The translations under genes and the position numbers were made by a program. Positions 27,446 through 34,905 of a stretch of 64,000 nt of DNA are shown here, in pieces (position 1 is the first letter of the stretch; every line of letters begins with the position of its first letter). The notes beneath the pieces are model-generated. The model was given only the letters and a program-made list of their open reading frames with translations. It was not told the DNA's origin and made no database searches. Source of the stretch: Desulfovibrio sp. JC022 (GTDB lineage: Bacteria; Desulfobacterota; Desulfovibrionia; Desulfovibrionales; Desulfovibrionaceae); contig NZ_VOPZ01000002.1 of assembly GCF_010470665.1 (NCBI RefSeq), positions 242,553 through 306,552 on the forward strand, in the 5' to 3' direction.

Positions 27446-28297
27446 TTATTTTTCCTGACAAAAAAGCGAAGTCTTCATGGGAGCACCGACAACATCAGCT
27501 ACAACCGGGCACTTTACCTTAAAAGCGTAGTAAACATCAGGCCTTACACCCCAGAGAGATTCAAAATTACCTTGACCTTTGCTAAGAACGACAGGTGATT
27601 CATCAAGTCTGGAACGAAATTCAGGGCTACAACGGTTCAGCACCGTTCCTGGTGTATCCACACCGGAGGTAATCACCTCGCAAAGGTCAGTCATCCCGAC
27701 GACTTTTGCATCGACCACCGTAGCATCATTGAGAATGTTCTTGCCCCGCACGGCATAGGTCACATCAATGCCCTCATCGCGCAACAATCCGCTTAGAATC
27801 GTATCAAGCCCGATTTCCCCGGCATTATCACCAAGAACCAGCAGAGATTTATGACTGCGAACTTCATGGAGAAATTTTTCGAACGTTTCCGGATCAAGGC
27901 CATGCTCAAGATTATCCAATTCATCTTCCCAATCATATTCCCCCATAACCGCGCAATCCATGTAATTGCCGATGATGGACACACCCATGGCTGCAAGCAA
28001 AGGGTCTGCGCTGCCGAGGACCTTGGCCTTCACGTCAGGCAAAAGCTCCAGAACCCGCTGGTTGGCTTCTTCCTTCTGGGTTTTAAAAATATCCACCTCG
28101 CCCACATATTCAGCAGTCTCGCGGAAAAGTCTTCCGGCAAGAGACGGCGGAGATTCGCTAAGATCCGCTGAAGCAAATCCTAAGGCCCAGTGCTTAACTA
28201 CTTTTTCATGAATATCTTCCCGACCGGGGCAGGTTTCCCTGATCCCGGCAATAGCCATTTTCAAAAAACATGGCAGGCAATCCAAATGAGTTCTCAT
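27446..28297 (-). CDS. DUF89/ARMT1-type damage-control phosphatase-like protein
   Basis: 283 residues. DUF89 family, metal-dependent phosphatases thought to remove harmful sugar or cofactor phosphates. N-terminal CLPC (C7, C10), metal-binding segment LGDNAGEIGLD, and the C-terminal VYYAFKVKCPVVAD are recognisable. The ATG at 28297 follows GAAAGG; the frame to 28414 adds 39 hydrophobic residues without support. Divergent from the MinD-like pair. Confidence 0.9.
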   Translation of the reverse strand: MRTHLDCLPCFLKMAIAGIRETCPGREDIHEKVVKHWALGFASADLSESPPSLAGRLFRETAEYVGEVDIFKTQKEEANQRVLELLPDVKAKVLGSADPLLAAMGVSIIGNYMDCAVMGEYDWEDELDNLEHGLDPETFEKFLHEVRSHKSLLVLGDNAGEIGLDTILSGLLRDEGIDVTYAVRGKNILNDATVVDAKVVGMTDLCEVITSGVDTPGTVLNRCSPEFRSRLDESPVVLSKGQGNFESLWGVRPDVYYAFKVKCPVVADVVGAPMKTSLFCQEK

Positions 28298-28492
28298 AAC
28301 TATACCTTTCCCCGCTCGGACGAACAGGGCTAATTTTGCTCCCACTACATATTTAAACGGGCTGATTTTAAGCCCCAACATCAACGACAAAACAAACATA
28401 CAGCCCAATAACACATTGAATTAATGGCATTTACCACCAAGGCACGGCTGTTGCTAATCTAAAATAAGAATTCTTAAACAGAGGAGCGAACA

Positions 28493-28558
28493 ATGCCACT
28501 TACAAACAGAAATAACAATAGCTCCCTCACGGCTTGTCGAGGACTTGGTCCGTACTGA
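28493..28558 (+). CDS. Possible 21-residue leader peptide or small ORF before the MinD-like pair
   Basis: An ATG with a strong GAGGAG six bases upstream opens a 21-codon frame ending in TGA, 29 bp before the first MinD-like gene. The tail SLTACRGLGPY loosely recalls the GPMTGRGLGxC start of DUF5320 proteins, which often neighbour MinD/ferredoxin ATPases. It could be a remnant of such a gene or a translated leader. Weak evidence. Confidence 0.3.
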   Translation: MPLTNRNNNSSLTACRGLGPY

Positions 28559-28587
28559 GCCGGAACTTTCATTTAAGGAACATATAT

Positions 28588-29448
28588 ATGAAAATAGCAA
28601 TTGCCAGCGGAAAAGGCGGTACCGGGAAAACCACTGTTGCCGTAAACTTTGCAGCCTATCTTGAATCTCTGGGCAAAAGCGTAAGCTTTACCGACTGTGA
28701 TGTGGAAGAACCCAACGCCCACTTTTTCCTGAATCCGGTGCTTGGTGAAGAAAAAGAAGAATTCCTCACTGTCCCGGACATTGATGAAGAGAAATGCATA
28801 GGTGAATCATGTCGGAAATGTATTGAACTCTGCCGCTTCAAATCCCTTATCTGGATGGTGGATTCCGTGCTCTGCTTTTCAGAACTCTGCCACGGTTGCG
28901 GACTCTGCGAACTGGCCTGCCCGGTAGATGCCATCGGCAAAGGCAAAAGGGAAATCGGCACAACTTCCACAGGCAAAGCCGGAAGCATTAATTTTTCAAG
29001 AGGGCTGATGCGCATCGGCGAAGCTATGGCCCCGCCGTTAATCAATGCGGTTAAAAAACTTTCCCCCCGGGCGGAAGTGAATATTCTGGATTGTCCCCCC
29101 GGAACTTCCTGCCCGGTGGTGGAATCCGTTGAGGGTACCGATTTCGTGGTACTGGTCACCGAACCCACACCTTTCGGCCTGCACGACCTGAATCTGGCCG
29201 TACAGCTTATGCAGACCCTGAACAAACCCTGCGGAGTTGTCATAAATCGCTCCGGAATGGGTGATGACCGGGTAGAAAAATATCTGACTGAAAATAATGT
29301 CCCGCTGCTCGGCTCCCTTCCGCATAGCCGTGAAGCCGCGTCCAAATATTCCGAAGGGCATCTGCTCTATGAAAATATCCCCGGATTCAAGGACGAATTT
29401 GCAAAAATATGGTCTTCCATTCAAGAACAAGCGAGCGGAGCAAAATAG
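28588..29448 (+). CDS. MinD-like P-loop ATPase with inserted ferredoxin domain (first copy)
   Basis: 286 residues. Walker A GKGGTGKT at residues 8-15, then an insert with two four-cysteine clusters (CIGESCRKCIELC and CHGCGLCELACP) typical of 2[4Fe-4S] ferredoxin, then the remaining MinD fold (NILDCPPGTSCPVVE, GVVINRSG). Such proteins are thought to load or hold metal clusters. AAGGAA lies before the ATG at 28588. First gene of a four-gene operon. Confidence 0.92.
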   Translation: MKIAIASGKGGTGKTTVAVNFAAYLESLGKSVSFTDCDVEEPNAHFFLNPVLGEEKEEFLTVPDIDEEKCIGESCRKCIELCRFKSLIWMVDSVLCFSELCHGCGLCELACPVDAIGKGKREIGTTSTGKAGSINFSRGLMRIGEAMAPPLINAVKKLSPRAEVNILDCPPGTSCPVVESVEGTDFVVLVTEPTPFGLHDLNLAVQLMQTLNKPCGVVINRSGMGDDRVEKYLTENNVPLLGSLPHSREAASKYSEGHLLYENIPGFKDEFAKIWSSIQEQASGAK

Positions 29449-29449
29449 A

Positions 29450-30307
29450 ATGAAACAATTAGTAGTAATCAGCGGAAAAGGCGGCACCGGAAAAACCAGT
29501 GTGGTTTCCGGGCTTGCCTCCCTCGGCCCCAAGAAAGTTCTCGCGGACTGTGATGTAGATGCAGCGGATCTGCACTTGATTCTGCACCCTGAAGTAAAAG
29601 AAAGACATGACTTCCTCAGTGGCGAACGCCCGGAAATCAACCCTGAATTGTGCACCCGGTGCGGACTCTGCGCCGATCATTGCAAATTCGACGCGATATC
29701 CAAAGATTTCTCTGTAATTCCTGAAAAATGTGAAGGCTGCGGCGTCTGTTCCTACGTCTGTCCCGTTGAAGCTGTATCCGTATCCCCGCGCCTGTGCGGA
29801 CAATGGTTCCGCTCCGAGACACGTTTCGGCCAGATGGTCCATGCGGAACTGGGCATCGGAGAGGAAAATTCAGGTAAACTGGTAACTACCGTGCGTAACG
29901 CATCTGCTGAAATCGGCGAAGAACTGGGCGCAGAACTGGTTCTGGTGGACGGTTCACCCGGAGTGGGCTGCCCGGTAATCGCCTCCCTGACCAACGCAGA
30001 CCTTGCTGTATTTGTGGCCGAACCCACAATCTCAGCAATTCATGACCTGAAAAGGGTCCACAAACTGACCGAACATTTCAAGATCCCCTCCATGGCCATC
30101 ATCAACAAATGCGGGATCAATTCCGAGAAAGAAAACGAAATTAAATCATTCTGCACAGAAAAAGAAATTCTCCTTGCAGGTGAATTGCCCTACGACACCA
30201 TTTTTTCAAAGGCACAACTGGCGGGTAAATCCGTTGTTGAATATGATCCGGATGGCATGGGTAAAAAGCTTAAGGCCATCTGGCATAAAATGGAATCAAA
30301 CATTTAA
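29450..30307 (+). CDS. MinD-like P-loop ATPase with inserted ferredoxin domain (second copy)
   Basis: 285 residues, a paralog of the preceding gene. Walker A GKGGTGKT at residues 9-16, two ferredoxin motifs (CTRCGLCADHCKF and CEGCGVCSYVCPVEA), and VLVDGSPGVGCPV. The ATG lies one base after the upstream stop (TAGAATG). The two copies probably act as a heterodimer in cluster or cofactor assembly; this is inference from tandem arrangement. Confidence 0.92.
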   Translation: MKQLVVISGKGGTGKTSVVSGLASLGPKKVLADCDVDAADLHLILHPEVKERHDFLSGERPEINPELCTRCGLCADHCKFDAISKDFSVIPEKCEGCGVCSYVCPVEAVSVSPRLCGQWFRSETRFGQMVHAELGIGEENSGKLVTTVRNASAEIGEELGAELVLVDGSPGVGCPVIASLTNADLAVFVAEPTISAIHDLKRVHKLTEHFKIPSMAIINKCGINSEKENEIKSFCTEKEILLAGELPYDTIFSKAQLAGKSVVEYDPDGMGKKLKAIWHKMESNI

Positions 30308-30319
30308 AGGAGAGTAAGC

Positions 30320-30688
30320 ATGGGTAAGGAAAAAGTTCTCATCATCGGCTGTAAAACAACCATGGATGATACTTGTATTGGCTGTTCCCGCTGCATGGTC
30401 GGTTTTAACCGCCGCGTGGGCGAATTCGAGCGCTATGATAAAGAAGCCGAATTAATCGGCATCATGGGCTGCGGCGACTGTCCCGGCGTTGCCATTGTCC
30501 CGCGTATGGCACTGATGAAACTCTGGAACTCCAAACTTGAAGAATTTCCTACCAAAGTGCACATTGCTCCCTGCGTCGCAACCCATTGCGAATATAAAGA
30601 AACGATTGTAAAAAAAATCAAAGCCAAAGCTGGCTGCGAAGTAATTGAAGGAACCCATCCCTTCCTGCCCGAAAACATTTTTGCCTAA
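30320..30688 (+). CDS. CGGC-domain protein
   Basis: 122 residues. Cysteine-rich small protein of the CGGC family, with CIGCSRC near residue 19, the family motif GCGDCPG near residue 50, and HIAPCVATHC later. Likely binds metal or an iron-sulfur cluster. AAAGGAGAG precedes the ATG, 12 bp after the MinD-like gene. Function unknown; operon context suggests redox or metal-cluster handling. Confidence 0.88.
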   Translation: MGKEKVLIIGCKTTMDDTCIGCSRCMVGFNRRVGEFERYDKEAELIGIMGCGDCPGVAIVPRMALMKLWNSKLEEFPTKVHIAPCVATHCEYKETIVKKIKAKAGCEVIEGTHPFLPENIFA

Positions 30689-30699
30689 TAACTAAACAA

Positions 30700-30945
30700 A
30701 TGCCTATTTACGAATACAAATGCCGCGAATGTGGAAACGTGTACGAAGAGATCAGCAGTGTAAACGCTGAAACAAATGAATGTCCCGAATGCGGAAAGCC
30801 CGCCGGGGAAAAACTGATATCATCAACATCGCCACTGACCGGTAAGGACACACCGAACATTCCTGATGCACGGGGAACCGGATGCTGCGGAGCCAATCCC
30901 TCAGCCAAGGGCTGCGTCCCCGGCTCATGCTGCGGCAAAGCTTAA
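30700..30945 (+). CDS. FmdB-family zinc-ribbon protein
   Basis: 81 residues: MPIYEYKC start and two CxxC pairs (CREC, CPEC) of the FmdB zinc ribbon, then a short linker and a cysteine-rich tail (GCCGA, CVPGSCCG). Last gene of the MinD-like operon, before a strong terminator. Probably regulatory or metal-binding. Confidence 0.88.
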   Translation: MPIYEYKCRECGNVYEEISSVNAETNECPECGKPAGEKLISSTSPLTGKDTPNIPDARGTGCCGANPSAKGCVPGSCCGKA

Positions 30946-30950
30946 AAATG

Positions 30951-30990
30951 AAAAGGCACCGTCTTTGTATTAAAGACGGTGCCTCTTTTT
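30951..30990 (+). terminator. Terminator of the MinD-like operon
   Basis: A 12-bp perfect stem GGCACCGTCTTT / AAAGACGGTGCC followed by CTTTTT. Confidence 0.92.
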
Positions 30991-31139
30991 AATTCTTAGT
31001 CAAGGCGTCCTCAAAAACAGCCTTGTAATCTCTAACAAAAATTCATTAAACTGTGGCGGAGCCCACTTCAAAAACAGTTCTTTGTGTTTCCCAGAACGAA
31101 TCATCTGCTCTAAAACAACATCAATTCTTGCAATTATTC

Positions 31140-31976
31140 TTAAGAAAACTCTTTATCGATCAACTCTTGGTTCAATCCTACAATTGTAATGCCGTGTTTA
31201 TCTGCAACACGCTTCGACTCATCAAGATCAAAAAAAAGACTTTTCCCGGCTTCCACGCCGAGGCAGGTAGCACCAAGCTCTTTCATGCCCTGGATGGTCT
31301 TCAGGCCAATTGAAGGCATATCCACCCGCCCTTCCTGACCAGGTTTAAAAACCTTCACAATGCAGCAGCCTTTGCCACCCAGTTTGCATCCGCGTTTTAC
31401 TGCGGCATCAGTACCTTCAATGGCTTCCACAGCGGCTACAATACCCTCACGGACAACAACACACTGACCGATATCCAACTTGCCCAGTTCGCGGGCAATC
31501 TTCCAGCCGAAGACAAGATCAGCGCGCTCCACTTCATTGGGTTTGCGCTTGGTCAAGAATCCCACGGGAGTCAGCAATTCAGGTGCATATTCATGGGGGC
31601 CGACAACTTCCATACCTTCGGATTCAAATTCCCCGGTAATTGCCCTCAGGAGAACGTCGTCGCCCTTGGTCGCCAGCTTAAAAAGCAGCTTGGCAGCACG
31701 CAGGTCAGGCCTGATATCAAGAGCCTTGGGCTTGTTTATAGTCCCGGCCATAACGACTTTACTGACCCCATTCTTTTTAAAAAAAGAAATCAGCTTTGAA
31801 AGCTGGCCGAGCTTAAGCTCAACAGTTTCATCAGCATACTCGATGACTTCGGAACTTGAATGACCCTTAAAAAAAACAGCCACAACACGATTACCCTGTG
31901 CTGCGGCTCCCTTTGCAACCAGAAGGGGGAATTGTCCCCCTCCGGCTATAAGACCGATTGTCTCAATATTAGTCAT
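31140..31976 (-). CDS. lpxI: UDP-2,3-diacylglucosamine pyrophosphatase LpxI
   Basis: 278 residues. Hydrolyses UDP-2,3-diacylglucosamine to lipid X in lipid A synthesis, replacing LpxH. Recognised by IGLIAGGGQFPLLVAKGA at the N-terminus, GTINKP, and the C-terminal GKGCCIVKVFKPGQEGRVDMPSIG region. I chose the ATG at 31976, four bases after the lpxA stop, to match the family start; the ATG at 31994 would overlap lpxA by 14 bp. Last gene of the envelope operon. Confidence 0.93.
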   Translation of the reverse strand: MTNIETIGLIAGGGQFPLLVAKGAAAQGNRVVAVFFKGHSSSEVIEYADETVELKLGQLSKLISFFKKNGVSKVVMAGTINKPKALDIRPDLRAAKLLFKLATKGDDVLLRAITGEFESEGMEVVGPHEYAPELLTPVGFLTKRKPNEVERADLVFGWKIARELGKLDIGQCVVVREGIVAAVEAIEGTDAAVKRGCKLGGKGCCIVKVFKPGQEGRVDMPSIGLKTIQGMKELGATCLGVEAGKSLFFDLDESKRVADKHGITIVGLNQELIDKEFS

Positions 31977-31980
31977 ATCT

Positions 31981-32784
31981 CTATGAAGAACCATGCCCAG
32001 CAGAGGTAACTCCTCGTTTGCTGGTGCGGATAAATTCTACTAAATTCAAAACTTCAGGAATATCAGCAAACTGTTGCTCGGCTGCTTCCAAGGCTTCTTT
32101 GCGCGGAATCTCTGACCGAAAGATAAGCTTATACGCTTTTTTAAGAGAATTGCAGGCCTTGGCTTTAAAACCATTCCTGCGCAATCCGATAGAGTTAGGC
32201 CCCTGAAGCGCACCGCGAACACCGGTCGCGATCATGTACGGCGGAACATCCTGTCCAAAACCGGACATGGCACCGATGAATGCATAGTCACCGATACGCA
32301 CAAACTGATGAAGCCCGGACATACCGCCGATTGTAACATAGTTACCGACATCAATGTGGCCGGCAAGGTTGGCTGAATTGGCCATGATAACATGGTCTCC
32401 AACGACACAATCATGAGCAATATGCGCATAAGCCATGAGCATGCAGTTGCTACCCACAACAGTGCTTTCGCGACCTATATCAACACCGGTAGCACGATGA
32501 ATGGTCACATACTCGCGCAGAACATTATTATCACCAAGTTCTACCCAAGTTTCCTCCCCCTTAAAGCCGAGGTGCTGAGGGAGGCCGCCTAGAACTACTC
32601 CACTGTCAAGAGAGTTGCCCTCTCCCATACGGGTGAATGACTTGATCTGAACATTCGCGTCAAGAGTGCAATTATCACCGATAATGGTGTTCCCTTCAAT
32701 TATGCAGAAAGGACCAATCTTAACATTTTCTCCCAACTGCGCACTCGAATCAACAATGGCAGAAGGATGAATTTCAGTAGCCAC
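31981..32784 (-). CDS. lpxA: UDP-N-acetylglucosamine O-acyltransferase LpxA
   Basis: 267 residues. First committed step of lipid A synthesis: acyl transfer from acyl-ACP to UDP-GlcNAc. Left-handed beta-helix hexapeptides fill residues 3-190 (IHPSAIVDSSAQLGENVKIGP onward), with the catalytic histidine in AYAHIAHDC, and a helical C-terminal domain. It overlaps fabZ by one base. Confidence 0.97.
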   Translation of the reverse strand: MATEIHPSAIVDSSAQLGENVKIGPFCIIEGNTIIGDNCTLDANVQIKSFTRMGEGNSLDSGVVLGGLPQHLGFKGEETWVELGDNNVLREYVTIHRATGVDIGRESTVVGSNCMLMAYAHIAHDCVVGDHVIMANSANLAGHIDVGNYVTIGGMSGLHQFVRIGDYAFIGAMSGFGQDVPPYMIATGVRGALQGPNSIGLRRNGFKAKACNSLKKAYKLIFRSEIPRKEALEAAEQQFADIPEVLNLVEFIRTSKRGVTSAGHGSS

Positions 32785-33248
32785 TATATGGCCCCCTTAT
32801 CGACAATTGCAGCAGAGACTTCGCCCTGAGCAGCAACTTCACCATCAACAGTTGCGACGCATTTCATTTTCCAGATATTCATCTTGCGTCTAACTTCGTT
32901 GACTTCCAGAACAAGCTTATCTCCGGGAACAACAGGTCTGCGGAATTTAAGTTTATTAATTCCGGTGAACAGGAATACCTTATCTTCAGTGTCAATGTCA
33001 TCGGTACTGAGAACGATAATCCCGCCAGCCTGAGCAAGAGCTTCCACGATCAAAACTCCGGGCATGACCGGAAGACCGGGGAAATGCCCCTGAAAAAAAG
33101 GTTCGTTCATAGTGACGTTTTTATACGCCTTAATGGACTTACCCGGCTCGATTTCATCAACCCGGTCAACAAGCAAAAAGGGGTAACGATGGGGAAGCAT
33201 CCCCATAATTTCCTTGATATCAATATAATCTATAGTGGTTTTACTCAC
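32784..33248 (-). CDS. fabZ: 3-hydroxyacyl-ACP dehydratase FabZ
   Basis: 154 residues. Dehydrates 3-hydroxyacyl-ACP in fatty-acid elongation. The hot-dog fold with catalytic histidine in GHFPGLPVMPGVLIVEALAQ and the LPHRYPFLLVDRV start are present. It sits between lpxD and lpxA, the usual order, balancing acyl-ACP use between phospholipid and lipid A. Confidence 0.97.
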   Translation of the reverse strand: MSKTTIDYIDIKEIMGMLPHRYPFLLVDRVDEIEPGKSIKAYKNVTMNEPFFQGHFPGLPVMPGVLIVEALAQAGGIIVLSTDDIDTEDKVFLFTGINKLKFRRPVVPGDKLVLEVNEVRRKMNIWKMKCVATVDGEVAAQGEVSAAIVDKGAI

Positions 33249-33249
33249 T

Positions 33250-34278
33250 TTAATCTTCCTTACTTAACTCTGCTTCCAATGCCTTGATACGCTTTTCAAG
33301 CGCAGACATCTTCTTTGCCATATCCGGCAATTTTCTATGATATATGGAGGACCTTAAAAAATTCCCCTTTTCAAGAAGAGGAGATCCTGCGCCCATGAAT
33401 CCGGCAGGGACATCGTTGGTAACCCCGGCCTGAGCACCGATAATGGCACCATCGCCGATCTTGATATTATCCACCAGTCCGGCCTGAGCAGCAAGAACAA
33501 CACCCTTACCGAGCTTGGTGCTGCCCGCAACCCCGGACTGCGAAATAACGAGGCAGTCTTCACCGGTGGTCACATTATGGGCGATCTGGACTAGGTTATC
33601 GATCTTTGAGCCGGCACCAATTCTGGTTACATCAAGGGCTGCACGGTCTATACAGGCATTGGCTCCGATTTCCACCTGATCCTGAAGCTCAACAGTTCCG
33701 ATCTGGGGAATTTTCATATGCTTACCTGAAACCTGCGCATAGCCGAAACCATCGCCACCGAGAACCGCTCCGGGCTGAACAATCCCCCCGGTTCCGATAA
33801 CGGTCCCGGCCATGATTGAGCAGTTGGGATAGATGATGCATCCCGGTCCGAGCTGGGCATCTTCACCAATGTAAACCCCGGCAAAAACCTTGCAGTTAGG
33901 ACCGACCTTGGCCCCCCTGCCCACAAAAGCAAAGGGGTAAACTGTAGCACTCTCATCAACTTCAGCGTCAGGATGAATAAATGCCAGTTCATGAATGCCT
34001 TCGAGACAACCTTGAGGACGTGAAAAAACATGCATGGCTTTCGCAAGATCCATGTATGGATTCTCACTGATAAGCGCGGACTCTACCTGATCTGCATATT
34101 TCTCCTCAAGCACTATGGCAGCGGCCTTTGTGCTTTTGAGTGCAGATTCGTACTTGGCGTTGGCCAGAAAGGAAAGCTCGGAAGGACCGGCTAGTTCAAG
34201 CGTATTAATTCCTGAAATTTCCTTATCCTTTCCCGCCATCTTAAGACCTATAAGACCTGCAAGTTCTGAAAGAAGCAT
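33250..34278 (-). CDS. lpxD: UDP-3-O-acylglucosamine N-acyltransferase LpxD
   Basis: 342 residues. Adds the amide-linked hydroxyacyl chain in lipid A synthesis. Uridine-binding N-terminal domain (residues 1-95), hexapeptide beta-helix, catalytic histidine in [14 protein letters not shown], and a C-terminal helix that includes a coiled-coil-like [19 protein letters not shown]. It begins 6 bp after ompH. Confidence 0.97.
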   Translation of the reverse strand: MLLSELAGLIGLKMAGKDKEISGINTLELAGPSELSFLANAKYESALKSTKAAAIVLEEKYADQVESALISENPYMDLAKAMHVFSRPQGCLEGIHELAFIHPDAEVDESATVYPFAFVGRGAKVGPNCKVFAGVYIGEDAQLGPGCIIYPNCSIMAGTVIGTGGIVQPGAVLGGDGFGYAQVSGKHMKIPQIGTVELQDQVEIGANACIDRAALDVTRIGAGSKIDNLVQIAHNVTTGEDCLVISQSGVAGSTKLGKGVVLAAQAGLVDNIKIGDGAIIGAQAGVTNDVPAGFMGAGSPLLEKGNFLRSSIYHRKLPDMAKKMSALEKRIKALEAELSKED

Positions 34279-34284
34279 ATGGTC

Positions 34285-34812
34285 CTACTTTTTGCCTGCT
34301 CTAAAAGCACGGTTCATTTCAAGAAGCAACTGGTTGGTAATATCAATAGTTTCGTCAACATAGAGAAAACCGGAAGTTTTCTTATCGTAAATAGCGGTAT
34401 AACCATTCTTTTTACCGTATTCAATTACGATCTTCTGGAGAAGTTCGAGAACAGGAGTCCCGACTTTTTTCTGCTCAAGCTGCATTTTACGCTGGGTTGC
34501 CTGAGTAAGGTCCTGAAAATCCCTGACCTTGCGTTTGAATTCAAGCTCTTTGTCCTGCTTAGCTTCAAGGGAGAGTACAAGACTCTGTTTCTGGAGAGCC
34601 TGCTTAAGGGCTTCCAGTTCCTTCTGCTTGGTTTCAATCTGTTTCTTTGCAGTTTCGAATTTCTTTTCCATTTTTTTCTGGGCATCCTGACCGATCTCAG
34701 AATCTTTGATCAGTTTAGCCATGGAGGCTACTGCAATTTTCTGAGGAGCGGCAAACGCCGGTGCCTGAAAAGCAAAAACCAGAACCAGTACTGCAAAAAG
34801 AATTCTACGCAT
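34285..34812 (-). CDS. OmpH/Skp-family periplasmic chaperone
   Basis: 175 residues: a signal peptide ending AFA, then a long Lys/Glu/Gln-rich coiled coil of the Skp fold (residues 40-120) that carries unfolded outer-membrane proteins through the periplasm. Directly downstream of bamA, the usual place for skp. A second, lipidated OmpH-like protein is at 44397. Confidence 0.93.
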   Translation of the reverse strand: MRRILFAVLVLVFAFQAPAFAAPQKIAVASMAKLIKDSEIGQDAQKKMEKKFETAKKQIETKQKELEALKQALQKQSLVLSLEAKQDKELEFKRKVRDFQDLTQATQRKMQLEQKKVGTPVLELLQKIVIEYGKKNGYTAIYDKKTSGFLYVDETIDITNQLLLEMNRAFRAGKK

Positions 34813-34856
34813 TAAAATTACTCCTTATAATTCCTATCTAATAATCAGCCGAAAAG

Positions 34857-34875
34857 GCATGCCTTTCCGGCATGC
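34857..34875 (-). promoter_or_regulatory. Hairpin between bamA and ompH
   Basis: A 7-bp stem GCATGCC / GGCATGC with a 5-nt loop followed on the minus strand by CTTTT. It may reduce read-through or protect the upstream mRNA, giving different levels of BamA and the chaperone. Confidence 0.5.
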
Positions 34876-34905
34876 ACTTCATTTACATTAATATGTCAAA
34901 CTCTG

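Noticed and set aside
28556-28576. TGA in the small ORF before the MinD-like pair as selenocysteine
   Set aside because: The frame ends six codons later and no selenocysteine-type hairpin is visible.
31000-31104. 34-codon minus-strand frame downstream of lpxI
   Set aside because: Protein-like composition but no ribosome binding site or recognised family; may be a gene remnant, not supported enough to annotate.
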